From assembly GCA_000697665.1 (NCBI GenBank), contig KL197713.1, forward strand, positions 832,593-896,592: a stretch of 64,000 nt of DNA. The letters run 5' to 3'. Of the stretch, positions 46,711 to 56,963 are shown piece by piece. Position numbers and translations under genes: made by a program. The DNA is from Jaapia argillacea MUCL 33604. Lineage: Eukaryota; Basidiomycota; Agaricomycetes; Jaapiales; Jaapiaceae. The notes beneath the pieces were generated by a model, which saw nothing but the letters and a program-made list of their open reading frames with translations, made no database searches and was not told the origin of the DNA. Each line of letters opens with the position of its first letter. The stretch's first letter is position 1.

Positions 46711-46749
46711 CCCGATCAGACTCGACTTTGAACCCTAACCAGCCCCGTC

Positions 46750-47849
46750 ATGTCCGCCCTCCTGACCATCCCCAAACCACTGCAGTCCTTCTTCGCCCTC
46801 TTCCCTCTGCACACATACCCCCCAATCCCCACTCTCTCCCATGTCCCCTCCCACACCCCAACCTCCGCAACAATCTGGGTCCACCCACCCCACCCGGCTT
46901 CCCAACACTCGCTCCTCTCCAGCGACGTCGAGTGTCTCAAATGGCAAGCCTTCCTCGCCTTGCGCGGTCTCAAATCCATCCGTGTAAGATTCGACGTCAA
47001 GTCCGACGGTGGTGTCGATGGCAGGTTACCTTGCTTGCACGTACCCACCCCCCTCGTCGATCCTAGCGTCCCCATCAAGGAGAAGAACGGGGACGAGTGG
47101 AGTGCACGCGTTGGCGAGGTCTTGCCCGCACACCTAATCCCCGAGTGGGTCGACAAGACTCTCGCAACAGAGGCAACCGAGGGACAAGTAGAGGAGAAAC
47201 TATTGGAAGGGTATAAAGATATTGAAGCAAAAGATGAAAGTAGGGCTTGGGTAGCTCTACTCGAAGGAACAGTCCACTCTGCTCTCCTTGTCAGTCTCCT
47301 CCCTCCTCCCTTCACTTCCTATCTCACCTCTCGTTTCCCCTCAGACATTAACACCACCACCACTCCTCTCCCTCCTCTCCCTCGCCCCCCAACGAAACCC
47401 ACCATCCCACTCAACTCTCATCACCCCTCCCCCACCTCCCTTTACAGGTTTCTCCTCCCTCCTCCCTCCCTACGGTACAAAAGTTTCCATCGAAGACATT
47501 GAAACAAAGTACATAGACGCCATCGGCGCTTTGAGCGAGAGATTAGCAGGCGACCGTTGGTTCCTCGGCTCCCAGTACGTTCATTCCTTTCAACCCACAT
47601 CACATTCTCACTTTTTGCTTTGTACGTAGAAACCCAACTCCCCTAGACGCACTCCTATTCGCATACCTCCACACAATCCTAAACACTCCCATCCCTCCCC
47701 CATCCTCCTCCCCATTATCTTCTTCATCTCCAAAAGCGCGAGCCAAGTCCGCCGTCCTCCGCATTCAAATCACTCGTCGTGTTAACCTCGTAGCTTGGGA
47801 GAAGAGGGTTCGGGCGTTGGTCAGCGCTGCGTTTGTACCTGCGGAGTGA
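46750..47849 (+). CDS. SAM complex subunit SAM37/metaxin-like
   Basis: Exons 46750-47289, 47345-47574, 47630-47849; 329 aa. The N-terminal half fits the Tom37/metaxin thioredoxin-like region: FPLHTYPPIP, TIWVHPP, LLSSDVECLKWQAFLALRG, RFDVKSDGGVDGRLPCLHV. The middle GST-C-like part has KYIDAIGALSERLAGDRWFLGS followed by NPTPLDALLFAYLHTIL. Metaxins sit on the mitochondrial outer membrane and help sort beta-barrel proteins (family knowledge). No clear membrane helix at the C-terminus. It faces GUF1 across only 39 bases, so two mitochondrial genes probably share one promoter. Confidence 0.87.
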
Positions 47850-48079
47850 GGGCTGAGGGGTTGAGGTGAACGCCGCCAGCGCGACAAGATGGGTGCCTTT
47901 GTGCAAGAAGAAATGATTTACATACTCTATCTTCACTGTCTCCTACAACTACTTAGATACCACACACCAATCACAAAAAACCAATCTCCCTTCTACTCGA
48001 TAGCAATCCACAAAACAATCAACATCACAAGAAACTCGAAAGCACACAACCTCCAAATCCAAAAACGAACCCCACCCAC

Positions 48080-49497
48080 TCACTCAAAACCGTTCCTCAC
48101 ACTCCCATCCCCATCCCCACTCATATAAACAACAGTATTAGCACTCCCATTCGCCTTTCCATGCCCATTCCCATTCATCACCACCCCATTTCCATTCCGG
48201 ACCCGCTTACTTGGTTCTCTCCTCGTCTTATTCTTGGACGTTGGAGGAGAAGTGAACCGTTTCTTCAAAGCCGAGATCATTTTGAATAACCTACAAGCCG
48301 TAAATCAGAGCCGAACGACGACAACGACAAAGCGAAAGCGAAGGGGATACCCACCAAAACCAATTCAACCCATTCAGAACAACATTCCCAACTCCATACA
48401 CAAACACGAAAACCAACGGGATCTGATCCATCACATCTTTCAGGGTATAAAAGAACCTATACGACTACCGAATTCACAAATAGATTCAAGTCAGTGTGTG
48501 CGCACGCGAGAGTAGGAAGGAGCAAGTTAGAACAGACCATCAAACCACCATAAACGATCCTGACTCCAAAGAAAGTCGACAGCAGGAAGAATCCATTGAT
48601 GAGTTGTAGAGTTGAGCCTGTGCGGTTGGTCTTGTCCAAGAACCTATTGCACAGTTAAAGGGTCATGAGGGACAAGCTACGCGTGGAGAATGTGTGAAAG
48701 GGGTTTACCAGTGAATGTTAAGAAACGGTGTGCTCCTGCGAGTTTGACATGGGGTTAAAAAGCGATCTCGAAGGAAGAGAGAGTTTACGCACAATTCCCA
48801 AAGCAGGAACCTCGCTGCGTAATATGCGAGGAACGGTCTCTGGTGAAAGAAACCTATCAATGTCACATTCGTCGACGCTAATACAAATGGACTCACGAAG
48901 CCCATGGCGTATATCATCAAACATGCTAGACCTAAACCCCAGCGCGTACGTCAGTTCAGCTCCGAGACGAAAAAGAAGAGTGAAGAGGTAACATACCATG
49001 TATGACGAACCCGATATCACTAAACCTAACGATAGTCTCTATACTATCCCACAAGAAATACCTATACAAGCGCTCAATAATCAGCGTCCCATTCGAATAC
49101 CACGTCTGACAAGCGAAACGCACCCACCCACAAGCAACACCAGCCATACCAGCAACCCTCTCATCCCACCCAAACGCCCTATCTTTATCCAACGCTGGGA
49201 GGTCCAGACATTGGAAGGCGAGTGGGCAAATGAGGAGAGCGTGAACCATTGAAGTTAGATGTATTGACCTGTCCCAAAAGTCCATTAGTATCAAAGTTAT
49301 GTATTCGTGTGTAGGGAGGAAGGAAGGACGAACCAATTGTTGCTCTCCCTCCTAACATCCAACCCCCTCCTCTTCCACTCCCTCTCCTTTCCCATCGCTC
49401 GCCATATCAACGGTCCTATGATGGTATTTAGGACCGTAAAGGCTGTGAAGGAGTATAAGACAGTGGGTAGGTGCGCAGGTAGCTCGCGTAGGAACAT
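48080..49497 (-). CDS. TLC-domain membrane protein (TMEM56-like)
   Basis: Nine exons on the minus strand: 49497-49334, 49268-49128, 49061-48997, 48931-48897, 48839-48793, 48735-48709, 48643-48538, 48464-48355, 48290-48080; 301 aa. The protein has several hydrophobic helices and TLC (TRAM-LAG1-CLN8) landmarks: GYFLWDSIETIVRF, GFVIHG, FLLWELSTPFLNIHWFLDK, then GVRIVYGGLMSYRFF and GLNWFWLFKM. The conserved WD and HG pairs are present. The family acts on or senses lipids in the ER (family knowledge), and this TMEM56-like branch lacks the ceramide-synthase His-His motif. The C-terminal 60 residues are basic, then Gly/Asn-rich. Exon lengths of 27-65 bases are typical of this gene. Confidence 0.87.
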
Positions 49498-50497
49498 CTC
49501 GATACTGTATGTCCTGTCCAAGGGAAAGACAAGGCGTCGTTGTCAACCCTCGCTGGGGTTGTGAACCAGAAACTAGAAAAAGTGGGGATCTTGGATATTG
49601 GTTGGACCGCCGCAGCTCTGTATAAACGCGTGTTTCTTCAACTCGCCCGATCGCGAGGTGCCGGTCCTAGCGATCGTCGTCATTGTCAAGAAGATAGAGT
49701 AAGGCGCTAGAGAACAATAATCATTCGACGTTGTGTCTTAGTACAGCAAGATTTTTACGCTAAGTTGTTGGACAAAGGATGAGACAACAATTATGGGATT
49801 TAGGATCTTGGAGGATTGCCATTTTTGTGTTCCAATGTGGGTGGTTCCCGGAGAAGTTCCCGATACCTTTGTCAAGGACCCAACTTTGGCTCATAATTCC
49901 ACACTCTGAACGTACGATGATGAACACAAGGGCAATAAAAAACGTGGATTCGACCTTGTGAAAGCAAGCCGAAATCACATAGTATCAAATCCCAATTACA
50001 CCTGGGTATCAGGAAGAATCAGGAGAAGGAGCATGCAGACGGAGGAATTCGTCAAGTATCCACACACGATTGGTTCGGCACATTCAGGATTCTGAGTACG
50101 AGGATGGTCAAGACTAAACGGAGAGAAGCATTGCAATTAGGGTTGCTAGTGTAACACGGCACAGTTGTACAAGGGGGACGACGAGAATACAGTGAGCGGG
50201 CCGAGAGATACGGAGATGGGCGAAGATACCAGCTGGCTAAGGCGACGAATAAGGTCTTGGGGAGTGACAACGGCGGCAAATCAGGAATTGCCAGGAGAAG
50301 GCGTCAAGAGTACTCACCAGTGGCGAGAAGAATCCAAATAAGCGACAGATTGGACCGAGGCACAGGGGTAAATAACAATAGGGAGGCTCCAGGAAGTTGG
50401 CGGCAAGCATACGAGCAGAAGGAGGGGGAAAGTGGGAAAGCGAGACAAGGGGCACAGAGACACGACAGGCACAAGTAACATCAACAGAGGAAGGGCA
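49498..50497. other. 1.0 kb gap
   Basis: TLC gene promoter and 3' flank of the 50498 gene. No tRNA or coding motif found. Confidence 0.45.
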
Positions 50498-51612
50498 TCA
50501 CAGTTTATCCAGAAGGCCTTTGAGCATCTTCTCCTTCGATTTGGCGGTGACACCGCTGTCCTTATCGAGGTCTTTGGATTTTTGTTCAATCCTAGCGACG
50601 GTCTGGTCGAGTTCGCTTGGGAGTTCGTTCAGGTGGTTGATAGTTTGTATGGCTGGAAGGTCACAAGAGACTAGTGAGAGGGACGAGACATTAAAGGGCG
50701 AATGGACCTCACATTTTTCTTCCATGGCCTTTTGGAACTCGGACCATACTCGATCGCGGCGGTCGTAGGCTAGCTTGAGCTTTGTGAACAGGCCCTTTAT
50801 ATCATTCTATTCCCATGGTCAGGCGAATCTTCAGTGCTGTGCAAAGATCAAGGCACCTACGCGGACTTCGGCAGATAAAGTTTTGAGTTGGTCTTCATCC
50901 TTCATGACAATCCCTTCGAATTTCTTGCAAACTTCGTCGATAGCTATGATTCCAGTCCCATAGGTTATATCGATCTTTTCTTCGAGGATTGTGTGCACTT
51001 CTTTGACGTGTCTGGTTGCTGGTACGAGAGTTTGGACGAGGTGCTGCTTGAGCGCTAGGCCCTGCGCGTTCATGGGATTCTTGATCTGGGTTGCGAGCTT
51101 GATGAGCTCTTCACGTTCGCTGTCAGCTGGATCTCTGAGCGCATATAGGCATCAGAAACCAAAAGCTGCAATGCATATAGTGACCGGACGAACTCGTCCT
51201 GAAGCATGGCCACGAGAGTCGTCTCTTCGTCCCAGTCAAACGAGAAGTCTTCATCGTCGCTCTCTTCTGCTTGTCGGGAAGGGTCGTTATCGCTTCGAAA
51301 CGGGTCCCGAGGGATATCAAACGGCGAGTTTTCATCCTGAGCTGGGCTTTCTTCGCGTAGGAGTGGCAAGCCACGCTTGGATTTGAGGAATCGACCGTGA
51401 GAGAGAACATTAGACCTAGCCACGCCATTGGATGCCCTCGTTCTTGATACCAGGGGTGAGCGTTGTGGAGCTCTTCTCAGGCCTTGATAGACTTGACTAA
51501 AAAAAAGTAGCCTCTCGTGATCGATATGGTACATACCAGATGTCAAGGACTTGGGTGGTGCTGGCCTGTACGGCGAGGCATGGCGAATGTATTGTGGGCG
51601 TTGTCGAGCCAT
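50498..51612 (-). CDS. coiled-coil protein of unknown function
   Basis: Five exons on the minus strand: 51612-51537, 51491-51185, 51134-50861, 50806-50713, 50652-50498; 301 aa. No family recognised. The first 90 residues are basic (MARQRPQYIRHASPYRP...). An acidic block follows (EESDDEDFSFDWDEE). The rest is predicted helical and coiled-coil: MLQDEFVRDPADSEREELIK, ALKQHLVQTLVPATRHVKEV, then VCKKFEGIVMKDEDQLKTL and IKGLFTKLKLAYDRRDRVW. The Lys-rich end is DSGVTAKSKEKMLKGLLDKL. Intron 1 (51492-51536, 45 bases) is stopless in frame. A scaffold or complex subunit is a reasonable guess only. Confidence 0.7.
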
Positions 51613-52067
51613 AGGTCCTAGGATCAAAAGATAACCTCTGTGGGAGCCAGAGCTGGAGATCTAGAAAATGAAGATAAAAATGACAGAACACGGCTCTAGA
51701 GTTCAGATCAAATGCGGTTGAAACTCCGCTGTTAGGCACCATTTACATCTCCATCCGAAAACACTCATTCCGCACCAGTCCGTCGCATCGCCGTTCGAGA
51801 CACATAACCTTCTTCATCCCTTGTTCACCCACCCCCTTTTTTCTATTAATTCGGTCCTCCTCTCGACTCCTTGCAAGGTTCGTATAGCTTGTGCTCCCCC
51901 AACCACCGCCCGTCGAAGCTCACATCAAGGGTCGCGTCACGTCTTCAATAGGAATCACGTTCGCTTAACCTCGCCAACCAATTTTCCTCATAATCAACCA
52001 ACAACGCTCTTCCCGTTGAAGAACCGTACACCTCTTTCCCTCGTCTTTTAATCCACTTTCTGCAACC
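51613..52067. other. divergent promoter region before G-gamma 1
   Basis: Between two divergent start codons (51612 and 52068). Contains C/T-rich stretches typical of fungal promoters; no gene. Confidence 0.5.
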
Positions 52068-52654
52068 ATGAACGTCCGACCACATAAACAATCCATGTCC
52101 GAGCTCAAGTTGAGGAGGTTGACAGAGCACAATCAACGGCTGAGGGAAGACTTATCCAGGCCAAGGATAAGGGTCAGCGAGGCGAGCGCCAGGTATGTCG
52201 AGGTGTCGACTCGGTTCTGTGGCGTTCTGTCTTCTCAACGAGCCTTCTTTAATGCCCAGTTTAATTCGTTATTGCAAGACGACAAAAGACCTGTTGGTAC
52301 GTTATTCGTCATTAATCTTTGCCGTTGAAATGTTTTCGTGGCGCTGTGGCACATACTGTCGTTCTCTATTATGAGATTGCTCCTGTGTCTACTTGCTGTC
52401 CTCTGTCGATGGCGGCTGTCGCAAAAGTTTTCAATTTCCTGATTCGTGCTTGTCCGCGGACAAATGATCTGCCGATTTGGTGTTAGCGTTCTTCAACCCT
52501 TCAACCCGCCATCGACTTTGTTGACCTGGACCACAACACCTTAACTGACATCGCTGTGTCCCGTCTTTAGGTTCCATCAGTATGGGGTCCTGTTGGGAAG
52601 GGCGAGGATCCCTACGCACCCCCGGCGCAGGGCTGCAACTGCACCATTATGTGA
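52068..52654 (+). CDS. heterotrimeric G-protein gamma subunit, copy 1
   Basis: Exons 52068-52192 (125), 52260-52296 (37), 52571-52654 (84); 81 aa, normal for fungal G-gamma. The core is visible: [19 protein letters not shown], then [30 protein letters not shown] and a final C-T-I-M CAAX box with another Cys two residues before it. This Cys78 should be prenylated (Met at the last place favours farnesyl) and the neighbouring Cys may be palmitoylated, anchoring G-beta-gamma to the plasma membrane in pheromone or nutrient signalling (family knowledge). Intron 2 (52297-52570) is 274 bases, the longest within any gene model here. It contains a perfect 14-base palindrome. Confidence 0.95.
52450..52463. 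repeat. perfect 14-base palindrome in an intron
   Basis: TTGTCCGCGGACAA reads the same on both strands. It lies in the long second intron of G-gamma 1. The CCG...CGG halves are of the kind bound by fungal Zn-cluster regulators, but with no spacer (inference). Confidence 0.6.
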
Positions 52655-53534
52655 TTCGTCTCGACCCACCCATATGCCCGCGCCGTGCGCCACACGTCGT
52701 ACACTATGTTATTTGGCTAAGGTGTTGGGAGAGGGGGAGGAAGAGGGTGTTTGCAGATGTGTGGAGGTCAAAAGAGGGAATCGAACTGGAAGTGACAAAA
52801 ACGTTTCACGCGCAGGATTGGGACCCTCGACTATGCGTATCGTCCTCCTCGAACTCCACCTTGGCCAACTCCGCGACGCTCACGCTCCTTACCGTCCATC
52901 TCCTTGTCGCAACATACAGTCACCGATTGTTTAGATTCCCCTCGTCGTCTATTTGCTTTGCTCCTGGGCTGGTTGCCTCCCATTTTTACTGGCCAATTTA
53001 TTATTTCTTTGTCTCTTGTACTGGGCTCACTCGGGGTCTGCGTATCTTAGTGTTCATAATGATTCAATTCTACTGCTGCTTTGAACACTTCCCGCCCTTG
53101 CGTCGTGGTTTGATGGCATCTCCGCCACGTCTCAGGATTTGATGAACACAGCCACCCGGTGACGTTCCCATGGTCACATGCCGCCATGCCCTTGATTGTG
53201 GAGAATGGTATATTTACCGTATCTTCCCACTGCCCTTCACATCCTCCATCAATCCACTTGCTGGCTCCCTGAATATCGCGTGCGACGCCTGCGGACACAC
53301 TCCTTTATTCTGAAGCCATCCTCCTCATTTCTTCTCCAACTCCACCCACTCCCCCCATTAGTCACCACGTTGCTACGTACGGCCCTCTACTACCCCCGTG
53401 TCACAACAGGTGAGCGCTACCAATTCCCTTGCTCGGCCGTTGCGCGCTGAAAACTTCTCTCTCCTCCCATAGCCCCTCCCTCTCCCGCCTTTCAGTTTTG
53501 AGACCCCTCAACCTCATCTTTACACCCTCTCGTC
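52655..53534. other. gap between the two G-gamma genes
   Basis: 3' flank of copy 1 and promoter of copy 2. Open frames here are short and have no motif. No gene seen. Confidence 0.5.
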
Positions 53535-53901
53535 ATGGATACCCGTCGAACGAAGCAGTCAATGGGCGAGTTAAAGCTCCGGAGGTTAGTCGAGCACAAT
53601 CAACGGTTAAGGGAAGATCTGTCGCGACCCAGAATACGGGTGAGCGAAGCTAGCTCTAGGTATATGCCGCTCTCTACTCTTCGTGGACGGAGTCGCTCAC
53701 GCTCTCGATTTTCCAGCCTGATTCGATATTGTAAGACCACAAAGGATCATCTTGTGCGTAGCGCTGGCGGCTTCGTTTTCTCGTCAAATAGGAAGCTGAT
53801 AGCTGCTTCTTTTCTAGGTACCATCTGTATGGGGTCCCGTTGGCAGAGCCGAGGATCCCTATGGACAACAGGCAGCAGCGAAATGCTGTACCGTCCAATG
53901 A
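53535..53901 (+). CDS. heterotrimeric G-protein gamma subunit, copy 2
   Basis: Exons 53535-53659 (125), 53717-53753 (37), 53818-53901 (84); 81 aa. Exon lengths and intron phases are identical to copy 1, so the pair is a tandem duplication. By my count 62 of 81 residues are identical; residues 20-52 are almost unchanged, the N-terminal six and C-terminal twelve differ. The end is C-C-T-V-Q: a CAAX box with Gln last and a Cys directly beside the prenylated one, unlike the C-N-C-T-I-M of copy 1. Codons differ widely despite the conserved protein, so the duplication is old and the protein is under purifying selection. Intron 1 (57 bases) is a multiple of three with no in-frame stop. Confidence 0.94.
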
Positions 53902-54467
53902 TTCGTCGCATCCAGCACCATCTATCCACCATCGGCGCTCCCCTCTACCACTTTCCATTTCCAAACATCCTTCAATGCGGCGTTCCGGCTTCGTCGCATC
54001 CTGTGCATAGAGGTGTATAAGGCACATATAGCCTGTAGAAAAGGTTCACCGTCGAAACACGAGGACATTCGGAATTCGATGTTTCACGTTACATACCTTT
54101 TTACCTTTTCGATCCCTCGGGTTTCTTCCTTGCGTCAGTTCTTGTTTATCCTCTTATCTCATTTCTCTCATCATCATCAACCACAACGTTCTTTTGCCTC
54201 AATTTCTTAGTACCGTACAGGATTCTTGTTGTCGGTTCGTCCTTGTTATCTATGTTTTCAGTTTCCTTTGCACATATTGTACTACTCTCGCGTATCTCTT
54301 TCCCTGATTGTTGTACCTACCGTCCCAGCTAGTTGTCTCAACGAAGCGATATCCCCCAAGGGACACCATTATGGAAGGCGTCTATGATCTAAGTTGTATT
54401 CTGGGTGTTGGTGGCGCGTAGGTGGAGACAATTGACACGGGGGAATGATTATGGATACAGCGTTTAC
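53902..54467. other. convergent 3' gap
   Basis: 3' flanks of G-gamma copy 2 and the thioredoxin gene. T-rich, nothing else seen. Confidence 0.5.
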
Positions 54468-55128
54468 TTATAGGTCGCTCAGGAACTTCCTGACGAGAGT
54501 TTCTGGGATAGCCCCAGAAAACTTGGCAACTTCTTCTCCATCTTTGAAAGCGACAACCAAAGGAATTGATGAAACCTGATGGGGATGGAAATTCAGTAAT
54601 GGGCATGGGACGTAGAGTTGATGAGCCCACCTTGAAGTCGGCGGCAAGCTCGTATTCTTGGTCTACGTCAATAGTGACGAGGTCTACAGACCGGCCTGAG
54701 CCGGTTTGCACGGAGGGGTCGTCAGCAAGCTTCTCCAGGATTGGGGAAAGTTGTTTGCAGGGGCCACACCAACTAGACGTGAGTGAGGGTACGTGAGTTC
54801 TTCTCAGGCCGCGCTCGTTAGCTTGGGAGAGAGACTCACTCTGCGTAAAAGTCGATCAGGACAAGTTTCCCTTCTGACCGGTCTGCCGCGATTGCGTTCT
54901 CAAAGGTCTAACCAAACGCAGAGCATGACGAGACGTTGTCTTCATTACCATCACATCGGGTGCGAAGGGGATCCGAAATGACCGGTGAGGGATAAGTACC
55001 TGTGGATCTGCATTCAAGAACTTTTCACATCTCCGCGAGGAGCTCTGGAAGCCTCTTCGACATGAGGCTGATGCGGCCAACCGGAGACTTCGCGACAAGA
55101 CACGAGAGGAGACTGATGAACTGATCAT
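54468..55128 (-). CDS. thioredoxin, likely mitochondrial
   Basis: Four exons: 55128-55000, 54907-54840, 54772-54631, 54575-54468; 148 aa. The redox motif WCGPCK lies at about residues 66-71 in LIDFYADWCGPCKQLSPIL, followed by VDLVTIDVDQEYELAADF, the cis-Pro segment SSIPLVVAFKDGE and FSGAIPETLVRKFL. The first 35 residues (MISSSVSSRVLSRSLRLAAS..., SCRRGFQSSSRR) are Arg/Ser-rich with no acids, a mitochondrial presequence as in yeast Trx3. It reduces protein disulfides using thioredoxin reductase. Confidence 0.94.
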
Positions 55129-55778
55129 GTAGTTGCTTCGATACTCGACTTTGTAGAGGCCTTTTGAGTTGAAATGGTAAGGTTCACAAGGACCGTGTGG
55201 TGGACCTGAACAACGAATGGGAAGCTCCGAGCAACTTGTGGGAACTTCTCGGGCTGAATTTCAATTTGGAGAGTTATTTTTGCTCCTCTCAGAACCAACG
55301 CTCTCTGCCAGAAAAATCCCAAAATATCAGCTCTCTTGCTTTCCGCCTATCTAAAGCTATGCGGATCTCTATGTTCATGTCCGCCAACAACATCTCAATA
55401 TCGAGCTTTTTTTTGAGGCAATCCTATCGGCCAAAATGTCTTGATTGGTTGTTCATTTTTTGTGTGGAGAAACTTTGCAACTGATCGGCTTCGGACGCTA
55501 CACGGAACGAGGCCGTTACCAAAGCAGAAATGGAAAGAGGTATATAAACCCTCATTCAACCATCGTTTTTGATTATCCCTCCTTCGTCTTTTCTTTGAGC
55601 TACTCATTCTTTTAGCATCCACGAGCGGGGTAAGTTCTGTCCTTCAGGTCTCTGAAGTGTACCCAATGCTCATCTTCATCACAGCCTCGAATCTTTCCCT
55701 TCTTTCAGATACTTTCATTCCAGAACCCGTACTCAACCCCTTCATTTCGCTTTTACTTGCTCGTTGTCCTAGTGCAAA
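55129..55778. other. divergent promoter region
   Basis: Between thioredoxin and cupredoxin start codons. It contains a TATATAAA box and a probable 5' UTR intron of the cupredoxin gene (GTAAGT at 55630 to CCTAG at 55772). Confidence 0.55.
55541..55548 (+). promoter_or_regulatory. TATA box of the cupredoxin gene
   Basis: TATATAAA in good context, 238 bases before the ATG at 55779. About 80 bases downstream a GTAAGT donor and, just before the ATG, a CCTAG acceptor suggest a spliced 5' UTR. Confidence 0.65.
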
Positions 55779-56668
55779 ATGCGTTTCACATCTTTCATCG
55801 CTGCTCTTGTCTTGCCCGTTCTCGCTGTCTCTGCTCAAAGCAAGACGATCACTGTCATTGTCGGTGGTAACAGCTCCCTGACCTTCAACCCGTCCAGGTA
55901 AGCGTTGTCTAACAAGCGCTGTTGAATTGCACTGACTTTGTGCCTCTTCAGCGTCACTGCTGCAGTTGGTGACACGATTGCCTTCCAATTGTACGTCCCT
56001 GTTTTCTCGAGTACACGGCCTGATACTCACAATATCTTTGCAGCCAATCGAAGAACCACGTTCGTCCGCTATGCCTCGCCGATTGAAAGGGAACTGACAT
56101 TGTTCTCATTTAGACCGTTACGCAATCGACTTTCGCCAACCCTTGTACTCAGATGACCACACCAGTGGAGGGCATCGACTCCGGTTTCCAACCCGTTGCC
56201 GCCAATGCCACCTCCTTCCCCCAGTACAGCTTCACCATGACCAACGCCAGCGCTCCTCTCTGGTTCTACTGCAAACAGACTGGGTGAGTCAATCCATCTA
56301 TTGATAAAGTCCTCATTTGACACCCAATCCTCTCAGTCATTGTGGAAAGGGAATGGTTTTTGCCGTCAACCCCACAGCCAACAAGACATTTGCCGCTTTC
56401 CAGGTAAGCCAGCTGGTCCATTTCTTCAGACGGTAGCTGAGTATATTTATTTTCGCAGGCTGCTGCAGAGGCATCTGGAGCCACCGCTAGTGGTTCGACC
56501 TACGGATCTCCGGCAGCTACTGGCGCCACTGGAGCGACACCTGGTGCATCAGGTACAGGTGCAGCCTCACCCAGTGCATCAGCCAAGTCTAGTGGTGCAC
56601 TGAGAGTTGGTGGCAGCGCCGCCGGCGTCCTCACTGTCGTTGGTCTTGTTGCGGGATTGGCTCTGTAG
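55779..56668 (+). CDS. secreted cupredoxin-like, probably GPI-anchored
   Basis: Exons 55779-55897, 55952-55990, 56044-56059, 56114-56283, 56337-56403, 56459-56668; 206 aa. A signal peptide (MRFTSFIAALVLPVLAVSAQ) leads into a plastocyanin-like domain: TITVIVGGNSSLTFNPSSVT, GDTIAFQFQSKNHTVTQSTF with a copper-ligand-like His, then CTQM, WFYCKQTGHCGKGMVFAVNP with Cys, His and Met in type-1 copper spacing. A Ser/Ala/Gly/Thr-rich stalk and a hydrophobic C-terminal tail (AGVLTVVGLVAGLAL) fit a GPI signal. Such proteins are abundant in mushroom cell walls and lignocellulose or fruiting tissue (family knowledge). Exon 3 is 16 bases. Confidence 0.92.
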
Positions 56669-56963
56669 TTTGTGATATGATTCACGGATAGGTTATCTTT
56701 GATAGTAACCTGGTGTATCGTACTCTGAGAGTATGGATGCTATATTGATGATTACGCTCAATCACCCCATTGTTTGAACACACTGCCTTCAGTGCGAATG
56801 AACCGTATCAGGTTACCTTTGAGGCTGTGGCGTATTGCTCCTGAACACTTCCTTCACTGCATTCCAAGTCAGATTGCGGCTTCTATCGACACGCGTCGCG
56901 CATTGACTTCGTATTCGCGCCTGTGAACTGCACCACCCTTTCATTACTAGCAGATAAATCGCA

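Noticed and set aside
48080-49497. Derlin/rhomboid-like membrane protein
   Set aside because: The assembled protein instead shows TLC-domain landmarks (GYFLWDSIE, STPFLNIHWFL, GLNWFW).
52593-52934. Plus-strand open frame overlapping the last exon of G-gamma 1
   Set aside because: Different frame from the G-gamma exon, which is supported by a conserved end and a matching paralog.
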